From positions 45,258-109,257 of the forward strand of contig JQKK01000016.1 in the NCBI GenBank assembly GCA_000746015.1: a DNA stretch of 64,000 nucleotides. The letters run 5' to 3'. The position numbers were made by a program, and so were the translations under genes. The first letter of the stretch is position 1, and each line of letters starts with the position of its first letter. This document shows, piece by piece, positions 24,994-34,571 of the stretch. The notes beneath the pieces are model-generated. The model did no database searches. It was not told where the DNA came from and was given only the letters and a program-made list of their open reading frames with translations. This stretch comes from Lachnospiraceae bacterium MA2020 (lineage in GTDB: Bacteria > Bacillota > Clostridia > Lachnospirales > Lachnospiraceae).

Positions 24994-27774
24994 TTATTCC
25001 CCTGCACTTTCATTTCCAGCATATATCCAATTTGATCTGTCAAAAATATTTCCACTTACAGAATACCAGGAAGAACTTCCTGTATTGTATACATTTCCGC
25101 TATTCTTTGAAAGATGCAGATTATGTGACAATGTAACAAGCATTTTTTCATTATTCTTTGCATCCGAGTTTATTGCCTTTCCTGTAAACGGATTGACAGG
25201 ATCTTCGATCACATCCTTCAATGCCATCGTCGGTACATCGGCATTTGTCATAAATGAATCATCCGTTGTAAATTCGGTTGCACCAAAATCCTTCATCATC
25301 AAGAGCGGATTTACTGCTTCGACATCCAACTCATCATTTACGATCAGATCATCAAACTGCTTAAGATTATATCCATGATCCGCAACAATGATTATCCTTG
25401 TATTGTCGTATATTCCCTCCGATTTGAGATAGTCAAACCAGTTTCCAAGCTGCAAAAGTGATGCCATATTTACATGATAATGATACTTTCCCGGCTTTTC
25501 TTCTTTGTATGCATCAAAGCTTCTTCCATTGAGTGTGAATCTCGAAGGATCATCATATCTCGTATTGTTGACATTTCCGCTTGGAACATAGTCCGGCATC
25601 TGAAGCTCGGAAGGCTCATGGGTTGTATTATTGTGAATCATGAAAAAGCTTCCATTTCCGCCATCTGAAATATCTGTCAAAGCCTGAAGATTTTTTAATA
25701 CAGCATAATTTCTAAGAAAATCCTGGTCTGTATTGTTGACAGTAGTTCCAAAATAATCTCCCGAATCATATATAAGCGGCTGGAACATGATTGGTGAAGT
25801 CTTATAAAGACTATACCAGAAAAAATTCCTATACTTTATCTCATCATGCTGTGCCGCCAGCTCATCAGATGTCAGCAGGTTCGTATATTCTCCAAGCTTG
25901 GTATGATAAGCTGAAATATCCGGATACTTTTCATATATCGAAAAATCAGAAAGCTCTTTATATCCGGCATATGACGGATCTGCCACGGATACTTTGTAGC
26001 CATTTTCCGAAAACAGAACCGGCATCAACAGGTCAGCCTGATTATTTTTTTCAGCCATAGATTCATCTTTTCGAGCATTTATAGCTGCCGGGGTATACTC
26101 GTATCCTCCATATACTGCCGGTGCCGCAAAGTTCGTATGTTCACCAAAAGAAATGGTATTCGGATAGTATGTAAATCCCGAAAACTTTTCCTTTAACTCA
26201 GGTTTTTCATTAAATATGTAAGGTACATATCCGCTTATAGCCCTGTCTAAAAGTATAACAACCACATTCTTCTGATCCCTGCTCAGATGAATTATCGGTT
26301 CAACATCGTCCACATCTCCGCTCGCCTTCGCATTGACCCTCGCTTCATCTATATACTCAATTCCGTTTATCTTTCCATTTACTTGTACTACATTGTAAAT
26401 GGAAAAAATCACGCCACTGAATATAACTAATGAAAGCAAAGAAACGATCAGCTTTTTGCGTAAGGTGTATATTACCGTTATCACCACTGCGACTATTACG
26501 ATCACCGCAAGATTTACCAGTTTTTCTATGATCGTATAATGCGGCAGTTCCGAAAACTCAAGACTGGTTGACAGCGTACCAAAATTCTTGCCAAAAAACA
26601 TGTAATTCATCAAAGATATGATTGATAAAAGTGTCATAACAAAGGCCTGAATCTGTTTAACTGCCTTATTTCCGAAGAAATAAATTATCGCTCCGCCCCA
26701 TACAAGGAAGTATCCTGCCGCTATGGATGCAGTACTCACCACATAAAACAAAGGATTAACATAATCATAGACATTTACAAAATCCTCCGGTGCTGCACTT
26801 ACTATAGACATAGGAACAAATACACCATATACGACCGTAAGGCATATGCCGCACAACAGTACAATTATTCCGGCATTTTCTATTTTGCCAAATATTGATC
26901 TTGCCGTTGTTTTCAGCTTTAAAGCAGATTGACTATCTTTCTTTTTCTTTGCGATCCTCACTACAGCAGGTAAATTCATTATGCAAAAGAGCAGACACAT
27001 AAACATCGCTCTCTTCATATTTCCTATTTTGCCTATCGCTGCAAAATAAGCAACAAAAACTACTGACGCTGCACTAAGAAGTCTTGAAAGCACCTTATCA
27101 GGCTCTGGAACAAGTTTAAGGAAAATATTTTTTACAAGTGAGAATAAATTATTCAATGTCCAGTAAAAAACAAGTCCCGCCGGTCTGTCATACAAAAAGA
27201 AAAGAAAAACAAGTGCCAAAATGTAAAGCTGCGCCTTATCCTTCAATGGAAAACCTTTTGTATAAATAACACCCGATATAAAATTGATCAAAGTCATAAG
27301 TATCGGAAAAATGTTGATGGATATGCCAAATAAAGTGAGCAATCCATCCGGAGCTCCCATATCATTTATTATCCAAAAAGATGTTCCTTTAAGCAGATAC
27401 AGATTTGACAAATATCTGTATGCTGCCGTAAAAAAAGGAATCTGCAGCAATAAAGGCAACGATCCCCTAAATACATACAATGGAGAATAATTCTGCTCCC
27501 TATAATATCCCTGTAAGATCATAAATCGTTCATCACCCTTGAACGTCTTACGGATATGTTTAATCGGAACCGCCATAAGCTTTTGCATACGGCGTTCTTC
27601 ATCCTGAATCGCATCAGCTTTTCTATAAAGAGGCAATGACAGAACATTTACCGCAATACTTACCGAAACTATTGCGATTCCTGCATTTCCAAACATTCTG
27701 TACATAACCGAAAAGATTAATTCCATTACTAAAACTAATGGCATAATAAAAATGTTATAAAGACAAGTCAACAT
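24994..27774 (-). CDS. YidC/Oxa1-sulfatase fusion membrane protein
   Basis: 926 residues. Residues 1-225 are a recognisable YidC/Oxa1 insertase domain: five hydrophobic segments, LPLLLQIPFFTAAYRYLSN near 105-123 and the PAGLVFYWTLNNLFSLVKN end at 198-215. More membrane helices follow to about 460, then an extracytoplasmic alkaline-phosphatase/sulfatase domain (about 495-880) with Asp510 in VVVILLDRA, a GEHTN nucleophile region (Thr547) and ADHGYNLK. The arginine of the YidC hydrophilic groove, which precedes the LPL of the first core helix, is Asn43 here. This may be an LtaS-like phosphotransferase with a repurposed YidC module (inference). GAGGT lies 5 bases before the start; promoter at 27820. 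Confidence 0.8.
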   Translation of the reverse strand: MLTCLYNIFIMPLVLVMELIFSVMYRMFGNAGIAIVSVSIAVNVLSLPLYRKADAIQDEERRMQKLMAVPIKHIRKTFKGDERFMILQGYYREQNYSPLYVFRGSLPLLLQIPFFTAAYRYLSNLYLLKGTSFWIINDMGAPDGLLTLFGISINIFPILMTLINFISGVIYTKGFPLKDKAQLYILALVFLFFLYDRPAGLVFYWTLNNLFSLVKNIFLKLVPEPDKVLSRLLSAASVVFVAYFAAIGKIGNMKRAMFMCLLFCIMNLPAVVRIAKKKKDSQSALKLKTTARSIFGKIENAGIIVLLCGICLTVVYGVFVPMSIVSAAPEDFVNVYDYVNPLFYVVSTASIAAGYFLVWGGAIIYFFGNKAVKQIQAFVMTLLSIISLMNYMFFGKNFGTLSTSLEFSELPHYTIIEKLVNLAVIVIVAVVITVIYTLRKKLIVSLLSLVIFSGVIFSIYNVVQVNGKINGIEYIDEARVNAKASGDVDDVEPIIHLSRDQKNVVVILLDRAISGYVPYIFNEKPELKEKFSGFTYYPNTISFGEHTNFAAPAVYGGYEYTPAAINARKDESMAEKNNQADLLMPVLFSENGYKVSVADPSYAGYKELSDFSIYEKYPDISAYHTKLGEYTNLLTSDELAAQHDEIKYRNFFWYSLYKTSPIMFQPLIYDSGDYFGTTVNNTDQDFLRNYAVLKNLQALTDISDGGNGSFFMIHNNTTHEPSELQMPDYVPSGNVNNTRYDDPSRFTLNGRSFDAYKEEKPGKYHYHVNMASLLQLGNWFDYLKSEGIYDNTRIIIVADHGYNLKQFDDLIVNDELDVEAVNPLLMMKDFGATEFTTDDSFMTNADVPTMALKDVIEDPVNPFTGKAINSDAKNNEKMLVTLSHNLHLSKNSGNVYNTGSSSWYSVSGNIFDRSNWIYAGNESAGE

Positions 27775-27819
27775 GGTTCACCTCGATATTCCTATAATCC
27801 CTCCAATGCATACTTATCT

Positions 27820-27849
27820 ATTTTACACAAAAATACTTAATTTTGTCTA
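27820..27849 (-). promoter_or_regulatory. Promoter of the YidC-sulfatase operon
   Basis: -35 TAGACA (27844-27849), 18 bases, -10 TAAAAT (27820-27825) on the minus strand. Positions 27812-27825 read TAAAATAGATAAGT, the same 14 bases as at the -10 of the promoter at 18185. No good plus-strand promoter for the TupA-like gene was found in 27850-27974; that stretch has a TATAAT at 27888-27893 without a -35. Confidence 0.6.
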
Positions 27850-27974
27850 AACATTTCGAAAAAGAATGGCGGTCCATTTTTATTCTTTATAATACAATGC
27901 ATATATGATACAATATGTGGCGGTGCTATCGCACTTTGGGGCACCTTTTATAGCTTCGATAAACCATATTTGTT

Positions 27975-28892
27975 ATGCAAAGTCAACAAAACAAAACTAT
28001 GAGTAAAAAGAATACATTCAAGAATAAATTAATAAGAAAAATAAGCTACTACCATGAGCTTTTGATGCCATCGTTTCTGATACCATCCGATTTAAAGCGA
28101 TGGTTTAAGAAATGCAACGGGCGTACACTTGATCTTGAAAATCCTACCACATGGTGTGACAAGATAAACTGGATAAAACTCTATGGCAGGACTCCACTTA
28201 TGACCCAGCTATCTGATAAGTACGCTGTAAGAGAGTGGATAAAAGAAAAGATCGGTGAAAAGTACCTTATCGGGCTGCTAGGAGCATGGGACAGTTTTGA
28301 TGAGATCGACTTCACAAAACTCCCTGACCGCTTTGTCCTCAAGGCAAACCACGCCTCCAAGACAAACATCATCGTAACCGATAAGTCTAAGCTTGATTTA
28401 GACGATGCCCGCAAGAAGTTTAAGGAGTGGATGAGCTACAATTTTGCCTATCGTTTCGGATATCAGCTCCAGTATAAGGATATAAAACGCAAGATAATTG
28501 CGGAAGAATTTATAGAAAATGGCGGAAACGACCTCTTTGACTATAAGTTTCACTGCTTCAACGGAAAGCCTGTATGTGTAGAGATAATCGGCGGCCGCCT
28601 CGGTGAGTCACGCCTCGCCTTCTTTGATATGGACTGGAAGCTTGTCCCTTACAGGACAAATGCATATCCTCTCTACGAAGTGCTCCCTGAAAGACCTATA
28701 GCTTTTGACGAGATGAAACGTGTTGCAGAAGTCCTATGCGAAGGTTTCCCGTATGTAAGAGTAGATCTTTATATGCTCGATGACGGACAGGTCAAGTTTG
28801 GAGAGATGACCTTTACCCCATCAAGTGGACAGTGTACATGGATTCCTGAGGGAACCGATGAAATGCTCGGAAAAATGATACCGCTGCCATGA
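27975..28892 (+). CDS. TupA-like ATP-grasp protein, copy 2
   Basis: 305 residues, close paralogue of the gene at 10085: QLSDKYAVREWI, LGAWDSFDEIDF, LPDRFVLKANHASKTN, IIAEEFIENGG, LFDYKFHCFNGKP and FPYVRVDLYMLDDG..KFGEMTFTPSSG. Predicted ATP-dependent carboxylate-amine ligase acting on the surface polymer. Like copy 1 it stands alone on the plus strand between minus-strand operons, with its own terminator. The start is uncertain: neither the ATG at 27975 nor the one nine codons later has a visible ribosome site. The leader 27918-27955 has a weak hairpin (GGTGC..GCACC). Confidence 0.8.
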   Translation: MQSQQNKTMSKKNTFKNKLIRKISYYHELLMPSFLIPSDLKRWFKKCNGRTLDLENPTTWCDKINWIKLYGRTPLMTQLSDKYAVREWIKEKIGEKYLIGLLGAWDSFDEIDFTKLPDRFVLKANHASKTNIIVTDKSKLDLDDARKKFKEWMSYNFAYRFGYQLQYKDIKRKIIAEEFIENGGNDLFDYKFHCFNGKPVCVEIIGGRLGESRLAFFDMDWKLVPYRTNAYPLYEVLPERPIAFDEMKRVAEVLCEGFPYVRVDLYMLDDGQVKFGEMTFTPSSGQCTWIPEGTDEMLGKMIPLP

Positions 28893-28919
28893 TTATATTT
28901 CATGACAGCGGTTTTCTTC
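28881..28919 (+). terminator. Terminator of TupA-like copy 2
   Basis: 12-position stem with one mismatch (28881-28892 with 28900-28911), 7-base loop, then TTTTCTTC. The stop codon is inside the left arm. On the minus strand a weaker T-run follows, so it may also stop the long operon ending at 28923. Confidence 0.85.
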
Positions 28920-28922
28920 ATC

Positions 28923-29840
28923 TTATTTTTTCTTTTTTCCACGCTTAAATTTATTACGCACACCAAGCCAGCCCTGGTAGCAGAAAAGTTTTGGAGAAGT
29001 AAAAAATGATCTTACATATCCAAGATAGCCTTCCGTTTTCCTGCCGGCGATCCTGTAAAAGTGTGCCAGATGAAAGACTATATTAAACTTTGCTGCGCTG
29101 TCTTTATCGATATCAGCCTTGTACTTATCATACAAAAGCTCATAGCCCTTAATGCACTTCTCAGCACTATGTGATATCTGGTCGTGCCCTACGCCCTGCA
29201 TATTCTTGTAGTACTTAAACAAAGGCTCATCAACACCAACCATTTTAAAATCATGACTTATGCGCACCCACATCTCATAGTCCTGTCTTGCCGGAAATCT
29301 CACATCAAAACCGCCAACCTTTTCAAAGACCTCGCGTCTGATGAGCGCCTGTGAAGTAGTTCCGATTGTGTCGTCACGCAAAAGCTCTTTATATGTTACT
29401 GCAGGCTTAAATGCCTTGCCATATATATTTCCATTGTCCGGCACTGCTCTCGACTCATCTACTATATATCCCTTGCAGTAGCACATACCGGCCTCAGGAT
29501 TCTCTTCCATAAGTCTGACCTGCTTTTCCAGTTTTTCAGGCAGCCACTCATCATCGTCGTCCAAAAATGCTATATAATCTCCGGTAGCATTATCAATACC
29601 CATATTTCGAGCTACCTGCGCTCCATGTGGCTCACGTGTCTGAAAGTATCTTACCTTGTCAAACTCATAGGCAAGCATACGCATAGGCTCACTGAACTCA
29701 TATGCCCCCTCGCCTCTATTGTCATCGATTATAAGAACTTCTATATTTTCCCATGTTTGGGCGAGGATACTCTTAAGCGCTCTTTTCACTATAGAAATAT
29801 CTCTCTTATAGCTTGTAATAATACAGCTTACTTTTTTCAT
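28923..29840 (-). CDS. Family 2 glycosyltransferase
   Basis: 305-residue GT-A enzyme of family GT2: CIITSYKRDI at the start, VLIIDDNRGE, the NMGIDNATGDYIAFLDDDDEW block containing the metal-binding acidic motif, then RQDYEMWVRIS. Soluble or membrane-associated, adding a sugar to a lipid-linked repeat unit on the cytoplasmic side. Lys-rich C terminus. It overlaps the CapA-like gene by four bases and is the last gene of the operon that begins at rfbF. Donor sugar unknown. Confidence 0.85.
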   Translation of the reverse strand: MKKVSCIITSYKRDISIVKRALKSILAQTWENIEVLIIDDNRGEGAYEFSEPMRMLAYEFDKVRYFQTREPHGAQVARNMGIDNATGDYIAFLDDDDEWLPEKLEKQVRLMEENPEAGMCYCKGYIVDESRAVPDNGNIYGKAFKPAVTYKELLRDDTIGTTSQALIRREVFEKVGGFDVRFPARQDYEMWVRISHDFKMVGVDEPLFKYYKNMQGVGHDQISHSAEKCIKGYELLYDKYKADIDKDSAAKFNIVFHLAHFYRIAGRKTEGYLGYVRSFFTSPKLFCYQGWLGVRNKFKRGKKKK

Positions 29841-30976
29841 TTATCTATACCTCTGTCCACAGGCAGTCCCGCCATCTTTCGTCCAAGATTTATAGCTGCC
29901 TTTCCCAGCGGATTCTTTTTCATAAAGGCAACTGCGCCTCCCGAATATCTCATAAGATTTCGTGCCGAATTATACTTAAAGATGATCTTGTCATTGGCCT
30001 TCTCATCTGTTCCAAGTATAGGATTGCCCTTCATTGCATGTTTAACAGCCAATTTTCTATACGCTTCAGACCTAAAATCCATATCCGGCATTTTTACCGG
30101 AAGTATATCACTGTCGAGAATCACTGTCCTCTCTGCATCCTTGTCATAAAAATGCACTATAGGCGCTGATTCCCAGGATTGCGTATCTATCATCACTCCA
30201 AGCCCGTAGTCACTCATGTCTTTTGGTGTGAAATCAAATATCCGCCTTGTGTATTTGATTCTTCTTGAGCCAAAATAGAAATTGCCAAGAGAATAGTATA
30301 TAGGCTTTCCATTATATATTTCCATCGGCTGAGGGCAGTGTGAATGATGTCCTATAACAGCCTTAACATTCTTGACGTTGCAAAGCCTGTGTGCAAGATC
30401 GATATCATATGGCTGAGGGTAAAGATTATACTCAAAGCCCCAGTGTAAGGTCACAATTATCGAATGAAGCGGATTATTGTGACTATAATCTACAACTGTT
30501 TTGAGCACGACATCATTTTTTCTCGGAGCGCATCCCGGGCTCTTCCTGCCGGCGTATACGGTTTCTTCCGCATCCCATCCAAAGTTGAAAACGGCGATCT
30601 TCTTATCCCCATCATTAATTATCATCGGCTTAAGTGCATCTTTCAGCATCATACCTGCACCAGCGTACTTTATCTTAGCTTCCTCTAAAGCTACAAGAGT
30701 GTCACTGAGCCCCTTGCTTCCATAATCCATCATATGATTATTGGCAAGTGTGACTCCTATTGTGTTAAGCTCCCTTAAAGTCGCTTCTACAGCGCCCGTC
30801 TGCCTTAAATGTTTTCCTCTTTTTCTTATTTCTTTGCTGCTCCCATCAGTTAAGGCTCCCTCAAGATTTAATATTACAGAAGCCTTACTGTCACGGATAA
30901 AATCTCCGATTGCCTTTATATCATCCGCAACATGTTCAAAATCATAAGATAAATCCCCAAGCATCAACAGTTTCAT
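29837..30976 (-). CDS. CapA/PgsA-like metallophosphatase-fold protein
   Basis: 379 residues of the bacterial capsule protein CapA family (metallophosphoesterase fold): GD at 7-8, LNLEG at 36-40, LANNHMMDYG around 78-85, TLHWGFEY and VIGHHSHCPQP, giving the usual set of metal ligands. CapA/PgsA takes part in poly-glutamate capsule synthesis, but many relatives occur in polysaccharide loci without it; no capB or capC is present. There is no N-terminal membrane anchor, unlike PgsA. It overlaps both neighbours by four bases. Confidence 0.75.
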   Translation of the reverse strand: MKLLMLGDLSYDFEHVADDIKAIGDFIRDSKASVILNLEGALTDGSSKEIRKRGKHLRQTGAVEATLRELNTIGVTLANNHMMDYGSKGLSDTLVALEEAKIKYAGAGMMLKDALKPMIINDGDKKIAVFNFGWDAEETVYAGRKSPGCAPRKNDVVLKTVVDYSHNNPLHSIIVTLHWGFEYNLYPQPYDIDLAHRLCNVKNVKAVIGHHSHCPQPMEIYNGKPIYYSLGNFYFGSRRIKYTRRIFDFTPKDMSDYGLGVMIDTQSWESAPIVHFYDKDAERTVILDSDILPVKMPDMDFRSEAYRKLAVKHAMKGNPILGTDEKANDKIIFKYNSARNLMRYSGGAVAFMKKNPLGKAAINLGRKMAGLPVDRGIDK

Positions 30977-32484
30977 CTGCTTACCCTCTCATAAACATAA
31001 AGACCAATGTTTTCATCAAAAGCTGTTTCCTTAAAATCGTTTCCCATTAAATCTGTAAAAACGTCAGGATTTCCATGCATCACCTGATAGATATATATGT
31101 GCTCAGCTGCTGCGATCCTTTCAGCCATATCGCTGTCATCATTGGATACGACATGTATGTCCTCTCCCTTGCCGCCATACTCCAGATAGTACTCTTCAAA
31201 ACCGTCAGCATTTGCCCTATTGGCATTGATGGCGATCATAGTATCCTTGTCGCCAAGCCTGCCCTCAGAAACTATATAGTCACGCACATTTCCATAAGTA
31301 TTGTCAAACGGTGCTGAGACTTCATCCTTTACATCATAATAATAATTTGCTGTACCTAAGTAAAGTACCATAAAGGAAAGTACCGAGCCATAAACCAGCA
31401 ACTTTGAAACGCTAAACTTCTCACTTACCCTGTCCAGTATTTCCTCAAGCACGATGGAAACTGACAAAAGCGCTGTCGGAAGCACTGAGAGAAAATATCT
31501 AAGTACGAAAATTCCGCTCTTAGTATTGATATGAGCGCTGTAAATATAATCTCCCACTACAAACAAAAGCGGCATAAACGCAAATCCAAGACGCACAAAA
31601 CGCTCATCAAAATCCCTGCCTTCATTCAATAGGCAGTCTATAAACAAAAGAGCAGCAACGATCATTGCCAGTATCAGTAAAAGATATATCACCTCATCAT
31701 GGCTTAAGATATATCTGAGTGCCTTTGGAATACTTGCAAATGTAGGTGTCTTTGGCCAAAATTCCTCCAGGTTCATAGTGCGCTTAGTTATCATGAGTAA
31801 AAACCATGGCATCAGACTTCCGCCGCCTATCATATAGGAGATGAAGAATTTCCCCTTGATCTTTTTTAACACAAAAAGACACGCATCCATACAGAAAAGA
31901 TATACTATAGTAAGACAGCCAAAATAATGAGAATATGCGAGCCCTGCCATAGAAATTCCAAGCAGCACCACATCACGCGTCTTTTCATCTCCAATATACT
32001 TGAGCCTTTCGATGTATCGCCACATCACAAGTGCTGTAAATGCTATCCAGAATGCGTGGACTCTAAAAGTAAGACCACACTTCTGCATGATAAGCGAAGA
32101 AATGCACACAAGAGTTGCCATGATAACAGCTGTCCTCTCGCCCCTATATGCCTTCGCCATCTTTATCATGAGAACAATTGCAATAGTAGTGAGGATAACC
32201 GTGATAAGTCTCATCCAGCCCTCGCCGTATGGCACAATGCGATACCAGACGGCAGCAAGCAAAGGCCAGAGCGGCAGATTAGTCACTTCACTCGTAAGAT
32301 AGTAGTCTATTATCTTCCCCCATGAATTCTTCTTGGCAATAAATCCTATCTGACTTACCTCATCAAGAGAAAAAAACTGCCTACCCATGAAATGAAGCGA
32401 AAACATTATCTGTATTAAAATCAAAATGCCGCAGACTAGGTAAAACCAATTGTTGCGGCAAATATCTTTAAGTTTTTTTGTCAT
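30973..32484 (-). CDS. GT-C membrane glycosyltransferase, GT39/ArnT-like, copy 2
   Basis: 503 residues, the same length as the paralogue at 8449, with about ten membrane helices. The first-loop acidic motif is FSLDE (Asp41-Glu42), followed by YLTSEVTNLPLWPLLAAVWYR, matching the paralogue. Predicted to use a polyprenyl-phosphate sugar on the outer face of the membrane; the GtrB-like GT2 in the same operon (34540) could make that donor. The ATGA overlap with the CapA-like gene indicates coupled translation. Confidence 0.75.
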   Translation of the reverse strand: MTKKLKDICRNNWFYLVCGILILIQIMFSLHFMGRQFFSLDEVSQIGFIAKKNSWGKIIDYYLTSEVTNLPLWPLLAAVWYRIVPYGEGWMRLITVILTTIAIVLMIKMAKAYRGERTAVIMATLVCISSLIMQKCGLTFRVHAFWIAFTALVMWRYIERLKYIGDEKTRDVVLLGISMAGLAYSHYFGCLTIVYLFCMDACLFVLKKIKGKFFISYMIGGGSLMPWFLLMITKRTMNLEEFWPKTPTFASIPKALRYILSHDEVIYLLLILAMIVAALLFIDCLLNEGRDFDERFVRLGFAFMPLLFVVGDYIYSAHINTKSGIFVLRYFLSVLPTALLSVSIVLEEILDRVSEKFSVSKLLVYGSVLSFMVLYLGTANYYYDVKDEVSAPFDNTYGNVRDYIVSEGRLGDKDTMIAINANRANADGFEEYYLEYGGKGEDIHVVSNDDSDMAERIAAAEHIYIYQVMHGNPDVFTDLMGNDFKETAFDENIGLYVYERVSR

Positions 32485-32499
32485 TTTAGTCGAATCCCT

Positions 32500-33552
32500 T
32501 TATTTACTATACTGCTTGATAAGTACTCCTCTGACAAATATTTCAAGTCTCTTAAGCCCAAACAGCATCCTGACATTTTTATGCTTTACAAACGCGAGCA
32601 TCAGTCTGTCATATATAGAAAGCTTTGCGCCCTCTGTATTCTTTGCGACAAAGCAATATGGCTCACACTCCAAAAGCTCTAAAAATTCCCTGCGCTTTTC
32701 ACTCTCAGGAATCTTATTATCAGGATGGCAATAGTTGAGCATCAGATACTCTCCCGTAAGCACCCTGAAATACTTCCTTGAGACTGCAAGCTTAAATGGA
32801 TTGCTCTTATTATAGACTTCCGTAAATGACCTGTAAGCACTCAGGGTACGCTCCATGATCGCTACAATATCCGGATTGTACCTGTGACTTATAGAAGTCC
32901 CGCTCATCCTGTAGTGATATCCTAAAAAAGAATGATATGCAAAACTTGTGCATCTTTCCAGCAGGTGAAGTACAAACACCGTATCCTGTCCCTTTTTAAG
33001 TCCAGGGGTATATCGTACATGATACTCCTCAATGACACTGCGGCGGATAAGCTTGCCCCATGGCGCGCCTACCTCAACAGGTCCGAGCATTGGATTACCC
33101 TCAAGGATTGCAAGCTGAAGTGTCTCCCTGTTAAAAAGCCTCTCATCAGGATCTTCCAATACTCTCTCAAGCTGACGATTTGTATAGTTAGTCGCGTATC
33201 CAAAGAAAAGAATATCGGAATTTGCCGTAAAAGCGGCTCTCAGAGCCTCCTCACATGCATTTTCCTCGATCCAGTCATCGGCATCCACAAACATAATATA
33301 GTCGCCTCTTGCTGCATCAAGTCCTGCATTTCTTGCAACCGATGTACCCTGATTATCCTGATGGATGACTCTGAGCGCATCGTATATTCCCTCGTATTCT
33401 TCCAGAACCTTCTCACAGCCATTGGTTGAGCCATCATTGACTGCAATGACCTCCACCGTCTCGGCCACGCTCTGGTTTAAGCATGACTCAAGACATTTGG
33501 CGAGATAGTCATGATCTGTATTGTAAACTGGTATAATAATCGAAATTTTCAT
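32500..33552 (-). CDS. Family 2 glycosyltransferase
   Basis: 350-residue GT2 enzyme: ISIIIPVYNTDHDYLAKCLESCLNQ, EVIAVNDGSTNGC, GTSVARNAGLDAARGDYIMFVDADDWI (Asp-x-Asp type motif) and a C-terminal region typical of capsule transferases. Cytoplasmic-side sugar transfer to a lipid carrier is expected. It starts 2 bases after the GT8 gene without a strong ribosome site, suggesting coupling. Confidence 0.85.
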   Translation of the reverse strand: MKISIIIPVYNTDHDYLAKCLESCLNQSVAETVEVIAVNDGSTNGCEKVLEEYEGIYDALRVIHQDNQGTSVARNAGLDAARGDYIMFVDADDWIEENACEEALRAAFTANSDILFFGYATNYTNRQLERVLEDPDERLFNRETLQLAILEGNPMLGPVEVGAPWGKLIRRSVIEEYHVRYTPGLKKGQDTVFVLHLLERCTSFAYHSFLGYHYRMSGTSISHRYNPDIVAIMERTLSAYRSFTEVYNKSNPFKLAVSRKYFRVLTGEYLMLNYCHPDNKIPESEKRREFLELLECEPYCFVAKNTEGAKLSIYDRLMLAFVKHKNVRMLFGLKRLEIFVRGVLIKQYSK

Positions 33553-33554
33553 TT

Positions 33555-34571
33555 TTACATTAACTTATTAATCTTGCATTTCATCGAGTCTTTATTCGCC
33601 TTGTATATAAAATACTCATACGCCAGACGGAAAAGCTTTATAAAGACACTCTTAGAGATATTTTTATAAAGGATCTTTTCAAATTTGAGTACAGCTCCGG
33701 TGTTTGCCGGTCTCTTGATATAATCGTTCCACGGCGACATCTTGATATACTTATCAAAAAGATCATTGTCCGGATGTACATTCTCAGCATTCCACGGAAA
33801 CTCACCGACAAATCTGAAGAAATGGTATATAACCGGGCAGCTGAGATCATTCTGCACTTCTTTCTGTGCATAAAATCCCCTGCCGCCAAAAGTTTTGAAA
33901 TAATCTTTTATCGAAAAGGCAAGATATATCGGCTGTATATTATATCTAGGTGGCAGCTTAAGTATCTCCCCCTTAAGTACAACGTTTATAAGGTCCTGAT
34001 CCGGCGAAGGATACATAGCCCTGACATTCTTTACATGATTGGCGATCCTCTCCGAGCATCTGAGCGATCTCCATGCTATCATGTCAAAAAGGATCATTCC
34101 GGAATTATAATAATAGTCAGCTGAAGTAAAACCAAGCCTTGTTTTGTGAAGCCTTACAAGTGAATCAAGGCACATCGCAATAGGGTGTCCGTCCATAGGC
34201 ATAGTAATAAGCTCATCAAGCGGACCGTCAACTATAGTATCAGCATCAAGGTAAAGGAGCCTGTCAACATCATCTGCAAGTACAAACGGCAAAAACAGTC
34301 TCATATTTGCCGCGTACGAGCCTCTGTAGGTCGGCATGCCCATCTTTTTCATCATCACCACAAGTGGATCTGTCTTTACGAAAGTGAGCTGCCTTCCATA
34401 CTTCGCTGCCATGGCCCTGAAGCGTGCCTCAGATACCTTAGACAGCTTCTCTCCAAGTATATAAACCCTAATGCTTGGTAAATGTTTATTGTTTTCAAAT
34501 AAAGAAGTAAGTGACGCTCCGGCATAAGGGGCATACTTATCATTTATCTGATATAGTACGTTCAGATTCAT
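33555..34571 (-). CDS. Family 8 glycosyltransferase
   Basis: 338 residues. GT8 features: NVLYQINDKYAPYAGASLTSLFEN at the start, RLLYLDADTIVDGPLDEL with the DxD metal site, a YYNSGMILFDMIAWR block and a late HFFRFVGEFPW. Retaining galactosyl- or glucosyl-type transfer from a UDP-sugar is usual in the family. The ATG at 34571 fits the family start; it lies inside the end of the previous gene (32-base overlap). Longer starts would only add residues encoded in that overlap. Confidence 0.8.
   Translation of the reverse strand: MNLNVLYQINDKYAPYAGASLTSLFENNKHLPSIRVYILGEKLSKVSEARFRAMAAKYGRQLTFVKTDPLVVMMKKMGMPTYRGSYAANMRLFLPFVLADDVDRLLYLDADTIVDGPLDELITMPMDGHPIAMCLDSLVRLHKTRLGFTSADYYYNSGMILFDMIAWRSLRCSERIANHVKNVRAMYPSPDQDLINVVLKGEILKLPPRYNIQPIYLAFSIKDYFKTFGGRGFYAQKEVQNDLSCPVIYHFFRFVGEFPWNAENVHPDNDLFDKYIKMSPWNDYIKRPANTGAVLKFEKILYKNISKSVFIKLFRLAYEYFIYKANKDSMKCKINKLM

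Noticed and set aside
29837..30976. Poly-gamma-glutamate capsule locus
   Set aside because: Only a CapA-like phosphatase-fold protein is present; no capB/capC ligase genes.
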